Assembly (NCBI RefSeq): GCF_040958095.1
Contig: NC_091227.1
Span: 16,796,932-16,860,931 of the forward strand
Direction: 5' to 3'
Origin: Procambarus clarkii
Lineage: Eukaryota > Arthropoda > Malacostraca > Decapoda > Cambaridae
DNA length: 64,000 nt
Both the position numbers and the translations under genes were made by a program. Shown piece after piece: positions 33,282-44,623 of this stretch (position 1 is its first letter; each line of letters starts with the position of its first letter). The notes under the pieces are model-generated. The model was not told the origin of the DNA, searched no databases, and was given only the letters and a program-made list of their open reading frames with translations.

Positions 33282-33670
33282 GTACCTAGTAGCCAGAACT
33301 CACTTCTCAGCCTACTATTCATGGCCCGATTTGCCTAATAAGCCAAGTTTTCCTGAATTAATATATTTACTATAATTTTTGTATTATGAAATGATAAAGC
33401 AACCCTTTTCTCTATGTATGAGGTCAATTTTTTTTTTATTGGAGTTAAAATTAACGTAGATATATGACCGAACCTAACCAACCCTACCTAACCTAACCTA
33501 ACCTATATTTATAGGTAAGGTTAGGTTAGGTAGCCAAAAAAAGCTAGGTTAGGTTAGGTTAGGTAGGTTAGGTAGACGAAAAAACATTAATTCATGACAA
33601 CTTGGCTTATTAGGCAAATCGGGCCTTGAATAGTAGGCTGAGAAGTGCGTTCTGGCTATTAGGTACGACA
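33278..33670 (+). mobile_element. Palindromic non-autonomous element, copy A (393 bp)
   Basis: Begins TGTCGTACCTAGTAGCCAGA and ends with the near-exact reverse complement. Terminal inverted repeats are about 85 bp with about 5 mismatches. The interior holds CCTAACCTAACCTAACCT (33487-33504), then GGTTAGGTTAGG-type arrays in the opposite orientation (to about 33575), which also pair. It lacks coding capacity. (TA)n lies on both sides. The structure resembles a MITE or fold-back element; I do not recognise the superfamily. Plus is assigned arbitrarily to this copy. Confidence 0.92.
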
Positions 33671-33680
33671 TATATATATA

Positions 33681-34068
33681 TGTCGTACCTAATAGCCAGA
33701 ACGCACTTCTCAGCCTACTATTCAAGGCCCGATTTGCCTAATAAGCCAAGTTTTCATGAATTAATGTTTTTTCGTCTACCTAACCTACCTAACCTAACCT
33801 AACCTAGCTTTTTTTGGCTACCTAACCTAACCTTACCTATAAATATAGGTTAGGTTAGGTTAGGTAGGGTTGGTTAGGTTCGGTCATATATCTACGTTAA
33901 TTTTAAATCCAATAAAAAAAAATTGACCTCATACATAGAGAAAAGGGTTGCTTTATCATTTCATAAGAAAAAAATTATAGTAAATATATTAATTCAGGAA
34001 AACTTGGCTTATTAGGCAAATCGGGCCTTGAATAGTAGGCTGAGAAGTGAGTTCTGGCTACTAGGTAC

Positions 34069-34072
<4 letters not shown>
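33681..34072 (-). mobile_element. Palindromic element, copy B (392 bp), inverted to A
   Basis: The reverse complement of copy A with about 6 differences by eye, mostly substitutions and one homopolymer length change. It shares A-specific variants (a seven-T GCTTTTTTTGGC stretch, ACATAGAGAAAAGGG) that C, D and E lack. It is separated from A by exactly TATATATATA. Confidence 0.93.

Positions 34073-34100
<28 letters not shown>
34073..34100. repeat. Short (TA)14 spacer
   Basis: Pure TA between copies B and C. Confidence 0.97.
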
Positions 34101-34591
<491 letters not shown>

Positions 34592-34719
34592 CTTTGCAGT
34601 TACTTCCATTCTTCCCTTTAACTTACTAAATATTATACCCATTGTTTCGTGTTCTGTCTTGTGTTAAAAGTTTGTTTTCACCTCATCCAAAACTGTTGTA
34701 ACATATCACCTCACCCAAA

Positions 34720-34721
<2 letters not shown>

Positions 34722-34811
<90 letters not shown>
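34722..34811. repeat. (AT)n array
   Basis: A second long AT run 130 bp further on, with no palindromic element attached. Confidence 0.98.
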
Positions 34812-34818
<7 letters not shown>

Positions 34819-35499
34819 TAATATAAAAGCCAGGACATAAAGGCAGGTTAAAAATTGCCTCAAGGAAGGTGCCACGGGTTGAATGATAAGCATGCCAGGG
34901 CACTGCTTGCGGGTAGAGAGAGTGCCATTGAAGAATGATAATGATGCCAGCACAGCTTGCCGGAAGACTGAGTGCCATTGTAGTGCCTGTAAAATCCATT
35001 AGCACGGCCAGCCTCGCTTCACACTCGCTGGCTCTATTGCTCCAGTAAAATACTGAGCAAGATTCTGTGTACCTCCTGCATCAAATTTTATTTACTTATA
35101 GTTTCTGGTTTAAAATTATTTCTGTTATCGGTATTTATAAATTAGTTGGCCTCTGCACAATTATCAACAGTAATTGCTGTTAGGCACTTGAACCAAAATG
35201 GTTGAGTCCTGGGGAATAAATGAAATGAGTGACACTTTATAGTGTCAATGAGACACAATGACGTTTCTTACAATATCATTAATTGGATTCAGTATAATTT
35301 ATTTCCCTCTTTGTTTTTCTTGCTCTAATGTAAAACATTAGACACCGATCTCTGCAAAGTTAAAGAAAAACTGTTTTTACATTGACTTTAATAGACTGCA
35401 ACTTGTATTCATGGTGTGTTCTCTCTTCATCCTGATATCCGTTCAACTGTTTTCTCCCTGGTTTCAGTCTTCTACACAAATCTCAAGCACCCAGGCACA
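34812..35499. other. Unassigned sequence, no gene
   Basis: A ~70-bp imperfect duplication (GCCAGGGCACTGCTTGCGGG and AGAGTGCCATTGAAGAATGA, about 34890-34985) is visible; otherwise unique. Confidence 0.5.
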
Positions 35500-36150
35500 T
35501 ATATATATACACACACACACAAGAATGTATGTGTGTGTGTGTGTGGGGTACACACCCACACTTCCTCCATTGATTCGCAGTTGAGAAGCGGGACCAAAGA
35601 GCCGACTATTCACGAAGTAGATGAATACACAAAGAGAGAGAGAGAGAGAGACAGACAAACACGCAAAGAGACATGCAAAAAGAGAGTTGATAATGAAAGA
35701 CCCAAAGAAGATTCAGGCAAACAGAAACACAGACACATGCAAACAGAGAAGCACAAAACAGGTAGTGATAAACAGAGAAACAGCGATAAATGGACACATA
35801 TACAGACACTAAAACACAAAGGAAGAGAGAGTCAGTCAGAAAGCGAGAAACAGAAAGAAATGGGAAAACATTCAGAAACAAGACAGCAGCAGACAGTGAG
35901 ACAAAGCCAGACAGACAGATACAAAGACAGAGAGAGATAGGGAGACAGAAACACACAATCACAAAGAAACAGAGATGACAGGCAGAAAGACAGATACAAT
36001 GACAGAGTCAAAGACAGTGAGATAGCGCCAGAGATACAATGACAAATAGACAGAGACACAGAAGCAAACAGTGAGACAAAGATCAGAGAGACAGAGCACC
36101 TGAGATACAGAGGGACAGATAGACAGACAGGAAGACAGAGAACCCAGTCC
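35500..36150. repeat. Degenerate GACA/GAGA-rich array with AC/GT pieces
   Basis: Opposed (AC)n and (GT)n at 35510-35545, a piece of LINE 3' UTR (GAGAAGCGGGACCAAAGAGC, about 35584), then ACAGACAGAGAAACA-type sequence to 36150. Frames on both strands are Arg/Glu/Lys or Ser/Leu/Cys-rich artefacts. Confidence 0.8.
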
Positions 36151-36529
36151 CTTCCAGGTGTCGCATTTATTGATTGAAAATAATGAAGCTACATTTTCAA
36201 ATTAAATTTTTCTACACACGTCAATCGTATAGTTTGTGAAATAAATATTGGTAAAGTTAAAATTATATTTATATATTTTCACATCAATTGTTAATTTGTT
36301 GCCGGTTAGAAATAAATGCAAAATATTCCGACCATTTTCCTGCTACAGTGTGGAACACATGTAATTTATTGGCAAGTGTTTTTTTGCGTGTTGCCATTCA
36401 TTTAGGAAGTGTTTAAAGTGTGGGAAATGTATGTCTGTTTGGGTTGCCATTCTGCTGCCAGAACGACCCTTTGTAATTGTTTGCATTTTTTGATAATACG
36501 AAAACGTATGTACTGATCTGGTGGCGTTT
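36151..36529. other. Unassigned AT-rich sequence
   Basis: No gene recognised. Confidence 0.5.
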
Positions 36530-36579
36530 GAGTGTTGCAGGTTGCACTGTGCACTTGCACTGTGACGGAAGTACTTGAG

Positions 36580-36800
36580 GAAAAGCTTAGAGGTATGAGG
36601 GAATTGGAAAGGAACTACCAGGGAAAAGCGCAAAGTTATTACGACTATATAGCACTTGGAAGGGGTCAAAATAAGGATTTGGGATGGGGCGGGGTGGGAA
36701 GGAATGGTGTCCAACCACTTGTGGACGGTCTCGGGGAATTGAACGCTGACCTGCATGAAGCGAGACCGTCGCTCTACCGTCCTGCTCAAGTGGTTGGGGA
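36580..36800 (-). mobile_element. tRNA-derived SINE, reverse orientation
   Basis: On the reverse strand: ACGGTAGAGCGACGGTCTCG (A-box region, about 36760-36782), GCGTTCAATTCCCCGAGACC (B-box, about 36731-36749), CCAACCACTTGAGCAGG at the head, then a body with CATCCCAAATCCTTAT, CCTTCCAAGTGCTATATAG and CTGGTAGTTCC. Body pieces also occur at 53635 and 51497. Confidence 0.85.
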
Positions 36801-37160
36801 ATGAGAAAGGGAGATGTAGAGAAGCTTAGTGTGAGGTATGAGGGAGGTAGTTGTAGAGGAACCAGGTAAGGGGAATTTTATTGTTATGTTTTTAGTAGTT
36901 TGATAAATAGCGACATTATTCCAATAAATTTTCAGCTGTGGACAACGTGACGCTGACTTTAACATCTTCCCCACAATATGTGTCAGCATTGTCTCGGCTT
37001 CCCACACTGTGTCAACATTGTCTCAGCTTCCTACACTGTGTTTAGTCCACTTCATAAACTCTTTTTTTTTTAGCTACAAACAAATAATTTGGTTTTGTAA
37101 ATTATTTCAAAAGTTATCAGATATTGTCGAGATTTATCACACCCTGAATAGAATCTTATC
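36801..37160. other. Unassigned sequence, no gene
   Basis: GTGTCANCATTGTCTCRGCT is repeated twice near 36975-37030. Otherwise unique. Confidence 0.5.
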
Positions 37161-37300
37161 GTCGTGGTTTAGCACCCCTGAAACAAACCTTATGAGCTGT
37201 CGTCGTGGTTTAGCACCCCTGAAGCAAACCTTATGAGCTGTCGTCGTGGTTTAGCACCCCTGAAACAAACTTTATGAGCTGTCGTCGTGGTTTAGTATAG
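37161..37300. repeat. 41-bp tandem repeat, about 3.5 copies
   Basis: GTCGTGGTTTAG occurs at 37161, 37202, 37243 and 37284, an exact 41-bp period with single-base changes. Confidence 0.93.
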
Positions 37301-37774
37301 GGAGTTTTGTAAGAATCACTAAGTTCAGATCCTGATCCTATATATGCCGATTATTTCTCAGTACAGAGAAACAAAGTAAGGAATTCATAATATCCATTTA
37401 ATATCACAATATCATTTGAGGAGAATTAATTTCAAAATAATTTTTTATCTAAGGATAATCCCTCTGACTGTTAGGTAAAAGTTGTTTTTGCCTATCAAAT
37501 GCGGTTCTGGTTATTCTGCGCAAAATATACGTAGAAATATGCTTCCCTTGTCAATTATTTCTCTTTTAAAATGTCAGCCGAGGATATGAAAGAGATGCGA
37601 ACTTTGTGAGATTTTCCTGGGGTACGTATTACGCTCTGTCAGTATAATTGGCAGTTTTTTACATCTGTTCTGTAATTTATTGCACCTGAGTGACGGCGGT
37701 AAATGGTATTTTTCACCTGACTGCATTGTTTTTGCTCACACGAAGTTATCATAATTATTTAGATAATATACTTA
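37301..37774. other. Unassigned AT-rich sequence, no gene
   Basis: Nothing recognised. Confidence 0.5.
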
Positions 37775-37840
37775 TAGAAAGAGAAAGAGAGAGAAAGAGA
37801 GAGAGAGCTCAACTTGGTCAGTACAACTGTGTGAGATGTC

Positions 37841-37905
<65 letters not shown>
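37775..37905. repeat. (GA)n and (AC)n arrays
   Basis: GA-rich 37775-37808 and AC 37844-37905. The AC array directly precedes a LINE fragment. Confidence 0.95.
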
Positions 37906-38222
37906 GGGGATAGGGAGATAAAGACAGTCTATTTAACACAAGGGGAACACGCACAAGGGGACACAGGTGGAAACTGAGTGCCCAAATGAGCCACAGAGAT
38001 AATAGAAAGAACTTTTTTAGTGTCAGAGTGGTCGACAAATGGAATGCATTAGGGGGTGATGTGGTGGAGGCTGACTCCATACACAGTTTCAAGTGTAGAT
38101 ATGATAGAGCCCGATAGGCTCAGGAATCTGTACACCTGTTGATTGACGGTTGAGAGGCGGGACCAAAGAGCCAGAGCTCAACCCCCGCAAACACAACTAG
38201 GTGAGTACAACTAGGTGAGTAC
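37906..38222 (+). mobile_element. CR1-type LINE C-terminus and 3' end
   Basis: Forward reading across frames: TRGHRWKL-type sequence at about 37950-37980, NRKNFFSVRVVDKWNA-like at about 38000-38050, GDVVEADSIHSFKC-like to 38100, then 3' UTR AGGCGGGACCAAAGAGCCAG and two copies of ACAACTAGGTGAGT (about 38190-38218). The fragment begins and ends at AC arrays. Confidence 0.85.
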
Positions 38223-38235
38223 ACACACACACACA

Positions 38236-38387
38236 GATGGAGGCTGACTCCATACACAGTTTCAAATGTAGATATGATAGAGCCCAATAGGCTCAGGAAC
38301 CTGTACACCTGTTGATTGACGGTTGAGAGGCGGGACCAAAGAGCCAGAGCTCAACCCCCGCAAGCACAACTAGGTGAGTACACACAC
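38236..38387 (+). mobile_element. LINE 3'-end fragment in tandem with the previous copy
   Basis: Starts inside the coding end (GGAGGCTGACTCCATACACA) right after a short AC run and ends ACAACTAGGTGAGTACACAC. It differs from the preceding copy at a few positions (AAATG for AAGTG), so it is not a simple recent duplication of its neighbour. Confidence 0.85.
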
Positions 38388-38491
38388 ACATACATATTAT
38401 ATACTAGCAATACGATTCATATACAGAGAAAACACTGTTAAAAGATACATGTACAAAACACTCAGTTTTGTGCTTGTTGGAGGCGTTGTGG

Positions 38492-39424
38492 TTATGTACG
38501 AGACTTGGACACGTTATGGTGGTGACTCAGTCTGGCGGCGCACCACAGACTGAAGGGTTCGGGGGTCCGCTTACCCATCTTAGGCCGATGGTCCCGGGTG
38601 AGAGTGCTCCTGTAGACGTGTTCCTGAAAACGTTGAAGAAGTTCCGGAAGAGACGGACGATGTAGTGGGTTGGGATTTGTTGCTTCCTTAAACAAGTCAT
38701 CCAAAGGTGGGTATCGGGTGTCTAAATTTTCCAGAAGTTCTTGCATGAGTCGCCCATATGAGAACACGTCGGAGTAGTGGGTACTGGGCTGACGACGGAG
38801 GAGTTCTGGGGCGTACGTTTGGTAGACGGATGGGTCACCGGACATTTACATATTATCCCCGTCCTTACATGCCAGTCCGTAGTCAATAATGCTGACTTTT
38901 GGGTCGTTAGGTGATCCCTGGATCATAACATTATCACCTTTGATATCATTATGAATAATTCCCATCGCGTGAATCTCTTGAATTTTCCTCCCGACCTCTA
39001 GTCCGACTGTGATTAAATTGTAAAGGGGATTATGTATTATGTCTTCCAGCGTACAGTTTCCTTTATAAGTGGTGAGCAGTGCTTGGGGCTCAGTTGACAC
39101 CCCCAGCAGCAGAGGGGCGCCGCCTGCGCCCTTCAGTGATTCCAAAATGGTGGCTTCGCGGTGGAAGCTTTTGGTGGCTTTAGTGGACTTGGCTACCTTA
39201 AGGGCTGCTTACATTCCGTGAGAGTTAACAAGCGCCACTACTCCATATGAGCCACTTCCCAGAACCTTTCCCGCGTTGTCCAGTAGGCGAAGGATTTCTT
39301 CTCGACCTAACTCCATTTTGGGCCTTTGGTCTCGACTGGACCAACTGAGATTGAAGAGAAGTAAGGCGGTAAAAGTCAGCTGCTCTTCATATCCTAGATG
39401 ACGGAAATATAGTGAAGGCCGTCA
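38492..39424 (-). pseudogene. Serine/threonine protein kinase-like pseudogene, intronless
   Basis: One reverse frame runs from a Met codon at 39316 to a stop at 38492 and covers a whole kinase domain: Gly-rich loop GSGSYGVV (residues 20-27), beta-3 Lys in ALKVAK (K40), alpha-C Glu in FHREATIL (E54), catalytic loop HNDIKGDN (122-129, D124), DYG in place of DFG (145-147), APE (169-171), and HRPSLPELL near the end. Two TAA codons break it: codon 36 (39209-39211) and codon 157 (38846-38848). The frame stays open about 36 codons upstream of the Met, to a TGA near 39424. All kinase landmarks sit in ~750 bp without introns, so this is either a retrocopy or a member of an intronless kinase family. 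Neighbours are only mobile elements. Substrate and subfamily cannot be assigned. Confidence 0.85.
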
Positions 39425-39537
39425 TCTACCGGGCTCCTTCACCAGCAAGTTCTGAAGATAATTGTAAGTTATTGTTGGAGATGAACCCTCGCATTGTCTT
39501 AGAGACATGGTGCTATATAGCCATACTGGCTTAACAC

Positions 39538-39835
39538 TTTATTTATTTATTTATTTATTTATTTATTAATTATTTATTTATTTATATAAGAGTTCTTACA
39601 TTCTTGAACAGCCACTACAGCACACAAAGCTTTTCGGGCAGGTCCTTAATCCTAATTTTCCTTGAATACGACCCGTAAAATCGTTTAACAACCAGGTACC
39701 CAAACAGTACTGAGTGAACAGAGGCTACAGTTAAGGTATGGTACCCGGTCAATCCTCCCCGGCTAGGATACGAACCCAAACCAAAGCGCTCGCGAAGCAC
39801 GGGTGAATGTCTTACCACTACCCCACGGGAACTGC
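39538..39835 (-). mobile_element. tRNA-derived SINE with (TAAA)n tail, reverse orientation
   Basis: On the reverse strand: A-box CGTGGGGTAGTGGTAAG (about 39812-39828), B-box GGGTTCGTATCCTAGCC (about 39761-39777), a body with TGACCGGGTACCATACCTTA, GCCCGAAAAGCTTTGTGTGC and GTAGTGGCTGTTCAAG, and a 3' tail of AAATAAATAAAT (39538-39585). Head-to-tail order is complete, with a tetranucleotide tail. Confidence 0.9.
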
Positions 39836-39879
39836 AATATCTTGATATTTATCAAGATAGTCATATTTGTCTTAGTAGT

Positions 39880-40260
39880 TACCTTATAGGCACTGTCTTT
39901 GGAAACTTGTGTAAGGAATCGTTCAGGACCTTGTATTCCATTGATATCAGACCAATCCTTGAGTATGCAGCTCCAGCCTGGAGTAAATACCTTAATTTAA
40001 CACAAGACAAAGTTAGAGAAGATTCAGAGGTATGCCACCAGACTAGTCCCAAAGCTGCGAGGTATGAGTTACGAGGAAAGGCTACATGAGCTAAACCCAC
40101 GTCCCTGGAAGGCAGAAGAGTAAGGGGAGACATGATAACCACCTACAAAGTTCACAGGGGAATTGACAGGGTGGACAAAGACAAAATATTTAGCATGGGG
40201 GGAACACGAACAAGACGACACAGGTGGACACTGTTACGGAATGCCACAAATATGTGTATA
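39880..40260 (+). mobile_element. CR1-type LINE RT C-terminal pseudogene
   Basis: Forward pieces with frameshifts: NLCKESFRTLYSIDIRPILE and YAAPAWSKYL (39907-39990), then RRVRGDMITTYKVHRGIDRV and DKDKIFSMGGTRTRRHRW (40115-40225). The coding similarity stops near 40240. Confidence 0.85.
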
Positions 40261-40399
40261 TGCAACACACTCAAATTAAGATATAAATTGAGAATTAATT
40301 TTATAATGTTAAACTGTTGCAGAAGGTAAACAAGGATAATGGGGGGATAGTTTGGACCAGCACTGCTCGTCTGATGGCGGGAAACGAGAGCCAATCAGA

Positions 40400-40590
40400 G
40401 TCGCTTGGGTCGTAGCCAGTATTCCACCCACTCAAACGACCATAACAGCTTAAGACTACGACCCTCGAACGCTGTACAATAGCCGCGAGGCCCCAAAGAT
40501 ATACTCACCTAGTTGTACTCATCTATATGTGCTTACGGTGGATGAGCTTTGGGCTCTTTGGTCCCGCCTCTCAGGTGTTAATATCCTATC
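40400..40590 (-). mobile_element. SINE head fragment and LINE 3' end, reverse orientation
   Basis: 40440-40495 reads on the reverse strand GGGGCCTCGCGGCTATTGTA and CAGCG, as at the head of the 23155 SINE. 40498-40580 reads AGGCGGGACCAAAGAGCCCA through to ACAACTAGGTGAGTATA, the CR1-type 3' end. Confidence 0.75.
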
Positions 40591-40619
40591 TATTGCTTAG
40601 AATGCATACAAACGCACAT

Positions 40620-40735
40620 GTCCTCAGGAAGCAGCTCGTAGCAGCTGTCTAACTTCCAGGTACCTTTTCACTACTGGGTGAACAGATGCATCAGGGTGAA
40701 AGAAATTCTGCCAGAGGCTGGCGGTCCAGAGATAT
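40620..40735 (-). mobile_element. SINE body fragment, reverse orientation
   Basis: The reverse strand reads TTTCACCCTGATGCATCTGT, AAAGGTACCTGGAAGTTAGA and CAGCTGCTACGAGCTGC, the body of the 21118 family. Confidence 0.82.
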
Positions 40736-41064
40736 ATACGTCTCCAGAAGTGATCCGCCCCAAGAACAGCAGTGTGTTGGGTCGATTTACTCGGCGTGTG
40801 ACAGAGGCCCCTGAGAGAGATGTGTCCTGTGTGTTGGACCGGCGTTGATGGAGGCGTCTGTGGGAGATACCTCAAATTTGTTGACCATGCAACAGTACAG
40901 AAATATACAGTGATTAGGGAACTTTATTGGTGCTGGTGACGGCGGTACTTGAGTGGTGCTGGTATAATGACTGGTGACGGCAGTGTCTCATTGTTGTCAC
41001 TGGTATCACTACTGGTACACGTGTGTTGGGGCTGCTCCACAGCTGGAGGTTAGATATCAACAAA
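40736..41064. other. Unassigned sequence
   Basis: ACTGGTGACGGCRGT-type words recur irregularly at 40930-41010. No gene. Confidence 0.45.
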
Positions 41065-41298
41065 ACTTGGTGCCCAAATGAGCCACAGAGACGTCTGAAA
41101 GAATTTGTTCAGTGTCAGAGTAATTAACAGATGGAATGCATTAAGCAGTGATGTGGTGGAGGCTGACTCCATACACATTTTTAAATGTAGATAAGATAGA
41201 GCCCAGTAGGCTCAGGAACCTGTACACCAGTTGATTGACAGTTGAGAGGCGGGACCAAAGTGCTAGAGCTGAACCCCCGCAAGTTCAACTAGGTGAGT
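41065..41298 (+). mobile_element. CR1-type LINE 3' end
   Basis: Starts CCCAAATGAGCCACAGAGAC, runs through the coding end and 3' UTR, and ends CAACTAGGTGAGTAC. A single terminal unit, then an AC array. Confidence 0.87.
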
Positions 41299-41934
<636 letters not shown>

Positions 41935-42095
41935 ACCGTAATCACCTTCTGTGGTTGATTGTTCAATAAACCCCTGAACTATATGTTTAACACATCTCTA
42001 ACCCAGTCCATGGACGACAGAAGAAAATGTATATATGCTGGTTAGCATTGTAAATGTGTGGCCACGTCTGTGGTAGAAAATAATATTAAAAAAAA
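41935..42095 (+). mobile_element. Dispersed 3'-tail repeat, copy 2
   Basis: Aligns over its length with 10825-10992, including GTGGTTGATTGTTCAATAAA and CTGTGGTAGAAAATAATA, and ends in TATTAAAAAAAAA. Confidence 0.78.
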
Positions 42096-42109
42096 ACTGC
42101 TCCCGTGTC

Positions 42110-43013
42110 CGCCAGGAATCCATCCACACCAAAACGCAAAAAGTCCTAAGACCAAGTCCATTCCATCCAGCGGTTGACCCCAAAGACGCATTCATCAACG
42201 TTAACACGCTGTTCATCCAAAGTGGGAATTTTCTCGAACATAAATTAATATTGTTATATACATATTGTGCATATTTAGGCACTGGTTAGGTTAGGTGTTT
42301 AGGTTCTGTTGCTGATTCTTTGTAGCACGTGGGTGAAGCCTTTACAGCGTTGTGGTTCGAACAAAAGTCGTCAGCGAAGCACTTGTTCGAGAAATGTTCG
42401 AACGTCATTGTGATTCGTGTGTAAACCGTTTTTCAATCATAAACAGCTGGGGTTTGGCGGGTGCATGGAATGGATTTTGGCCTTTGTTTATGAGGACGAG
42501 CTGCACAACACAGGATCTTGACGGGGTAAGTGTCTTCCTGAAAAATATTCACTCGTTCCATCCACTCCACACTGTAAGCAGCTCCTTCCCATTCTTCCTC
42601 TGTCCCCTCCCTTCCATTCTTCCTCTCCCGTTCACTCTTTCAGGAGACAAAATACGTTAGAGTAAAATTTAATCAACATATCGACGTTTATTCTACGTTG
42701 ATATAAGCTTAAAAACCCGTTGTTAACACTCCTTGGACTTCCAACCCCAAATTTCAAGCTTCATGCGCATCAATGGTTGACGCAATAGGAGCCAGTACTA
42801 CTTAAGGAGGGGCATGCAGTGGACTCCTACACCCTATAACACCATTCAATCACAATTCACCAGTGGAAACTGCATGAGACTATCCATAAGAGTCTGGCCT
42901 CCAACCTTAGATACAGACAGACACACAGGCTTTTCTCTCCTTTTTTATTATTATGTTTTAGAGTGTTGCAATATATAGTCCACTACTCCAAAGGTAGTCT
43001 GTGGTAGCTGGAT
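42110..43013. other. Unassigned sequence, no gene
   Basis: Includes GGTTAGGTTAGGTGTTTAGG near 42286 and a pyrimidine-rich stretch at 42580-42640. Frames under 105 codons show no domain. Confidence 0.45.
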
Positions 43014-43115
43014 TGATGTTGTTGTTGTTTTAGATTCAGCTACTCGGAACAAAACGTTCCAAGCAGCACGGGCTATGGCGAACCCCGTAGTGGACTTACC
43101 TGGCTCAGGAGATGT
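43014..43115 (+). repeat. Probable dispersed repeat (GTTGTT leader)
   Basis: GTTGTTGTTGTTTTAGATTC, then AGCTACTCGGAACAAAACGT and GCACGGGCTATGGCGAACCC. I recall this sequence type as dispersed in decapod genomes, but only one copy is in this window. A genome-wide count would decide. Confidence 0.4.
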
Positions 43116-43309
43116 GCCCTGGCTTGAAGTTGTGGGTTTCCTTTGTTCATGAGATGAGGTAAGCCAGTGTAGATGGGTTGATGAGGTATGTTGGGGGTTT
43201 CATCTTATTTGTCAGTGGGATATGAGTTGGGATTCTCTCACAAAGCTGTCCTCCTGGTCATTTATGAGTTTTGTTAGTAATGTAGACGGTATTACAGATA
43301 TTCTAATAG
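43116..43309. other. Unassigned sequence
   Basis: No gene or recognised repeat. Confidence 0.45.
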
Positions 43310-43580
43310 GTCTCTTGTGAGTTATGAGGTCACTTGTGTGAGTCACGTAAGAGGCTCCCAGTTACTTATATAAGTCACCAGTGAAGAACCTCCTAATCAC
43401 TTGTGAGTTATTAAGTCATGCTGAGGTTCGAATTCCGTACTTTTGGTGTACAAGCACAGTGACCAGGAGGCACGATAACAGTTGTAAGTTATATTCAAAG
43501 TCTAGTTGCAAAATAGTTATGAGGTCACTTATGAGCAATGAGGTCACTTGTGAGCTAGTGAGGTCATTTGTACAGGTCAC
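43310..43580. repeat. Degenerate repeat rich in GAGGTCACTTGTGAG
   Basis: TGAGGTCACTTRTGAG variants recur with irregular spacing (43322, 43517, 43536, 43556). It creates a cluster of AGGTCA words. Confidence 0.65.
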
Positions 43581-43674
43581 CTTAGACGCTGCAACTGGTC
43601 GATATCTATCATGTTCCTGCTCTCTAATTCTGGGAAGATTAATGTGAGCGGAACTGCTGGTTAGAACGATCTCA

Positions 43675-43930
43675 GTGTACACACACATTCCAGTGTACAT
43701 GTGTAGGTGTAGATACTTACATACCAGTGAAGCGTGTACGTGTGTAGGTGTCCACATATGTGAGTGTACATATGCATGTGTAGATACTCACATACATGTG
43801 TAGGAACGGACACATACACACATACAAGTGTACATGTGTAGAGCCGGATACACATATATGAGTGAACATATGTACGGACGGACACAGACTCATACATATA
43901 ATTATACGTATAAGCATACATTTAGACATT
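43675..43930. repeat. Degenerate GT/AC-alternating minisatellite
   Basis: GTGTACATGTGTAGGTGTAG- and CACATACATGTGTAGGAACG-type units repeat with varying length. The cause of Cys/Tyr/His-rich reverse frames, which are not genes. Confidence 0.7.
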
Positions 43931-44623
43931 AGAATACATACACAGACGCGCAATTCACACAGTTCGAAAATACAACAAATATAACTGTTTTATATTCATA
44001 TATGTGTTATACATCTGGTTGAATTAGCTGGAACCCTTAGCCTCGGAGAGGAGAGCACAAAGCACCCGGGGGTGCCTTGTGAGAGGTCCAATATTTCATA
44101 TCCTTTATCAACGGGGATTGAACTCACAAGTGCTCATATAGGGCTCACACAATATCAAGATCTGCTACTCATTATGAGTTTTTAACCCGAACCACCACAA
44201 CAGTATCGTGCGATAATCTATCCTCCATTAAAGATATACAGACTAACAACAGTATATTGATTAATAATTCTTTAAGCAACTTGTGTTACAGGTAATTGAA
44301 CTCGGACCTGTGAAATATAAAATAAAGTATACGGTTAATGCGTGTATCAACTCCCAAGTTCGCTTCTTTTGCTGTTTCAAACAGTTATCTTTGTTTGTTA
44401 AACTGTTCAATGAATTTTCCTGCTTCTTTAGCTGTAATCATCTGTATTTCTTGGTTGAAGTCATGCAGCCACGTACCTGATTAACTCTAAAAACTATGCA
44501 TGTCGCCCACCATCCTCTAACAATCCTTTGTGTTAGTGTGACGCTCTTCGTTAGTGTGAGTTACCCATAAACACTCAGGCCATCGACGTGTACGAGGAAT
44601 AGTGTGGAGCGAAGTATATTGGT
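43931..44623. other. Unassigned sequence, possible SINE head
   Basis: On the reverse strand a B-box-like GAGTTCAATCCCC lies at about 44114-44126, with GGTTCGGGTTAAAAAC further upstream. The A-box is unclear. No gene. Confidence 0.4.

Noticed and set aside
38492..39424. Assignment of the kinase to an endogenous virus (nimavirus-like)
   Set aside because: Large DNA viruses of decapods encode kinases, but no second viral gene is present here and I cannot match the subfamily. Left as unassigned kinase-like pseudogene.
42280..42310. GGTTAGGTTAGG words as a telomeric remnant
   Set aside because: Only two units, with no palindromic-element termini around them. Too short to interpret.
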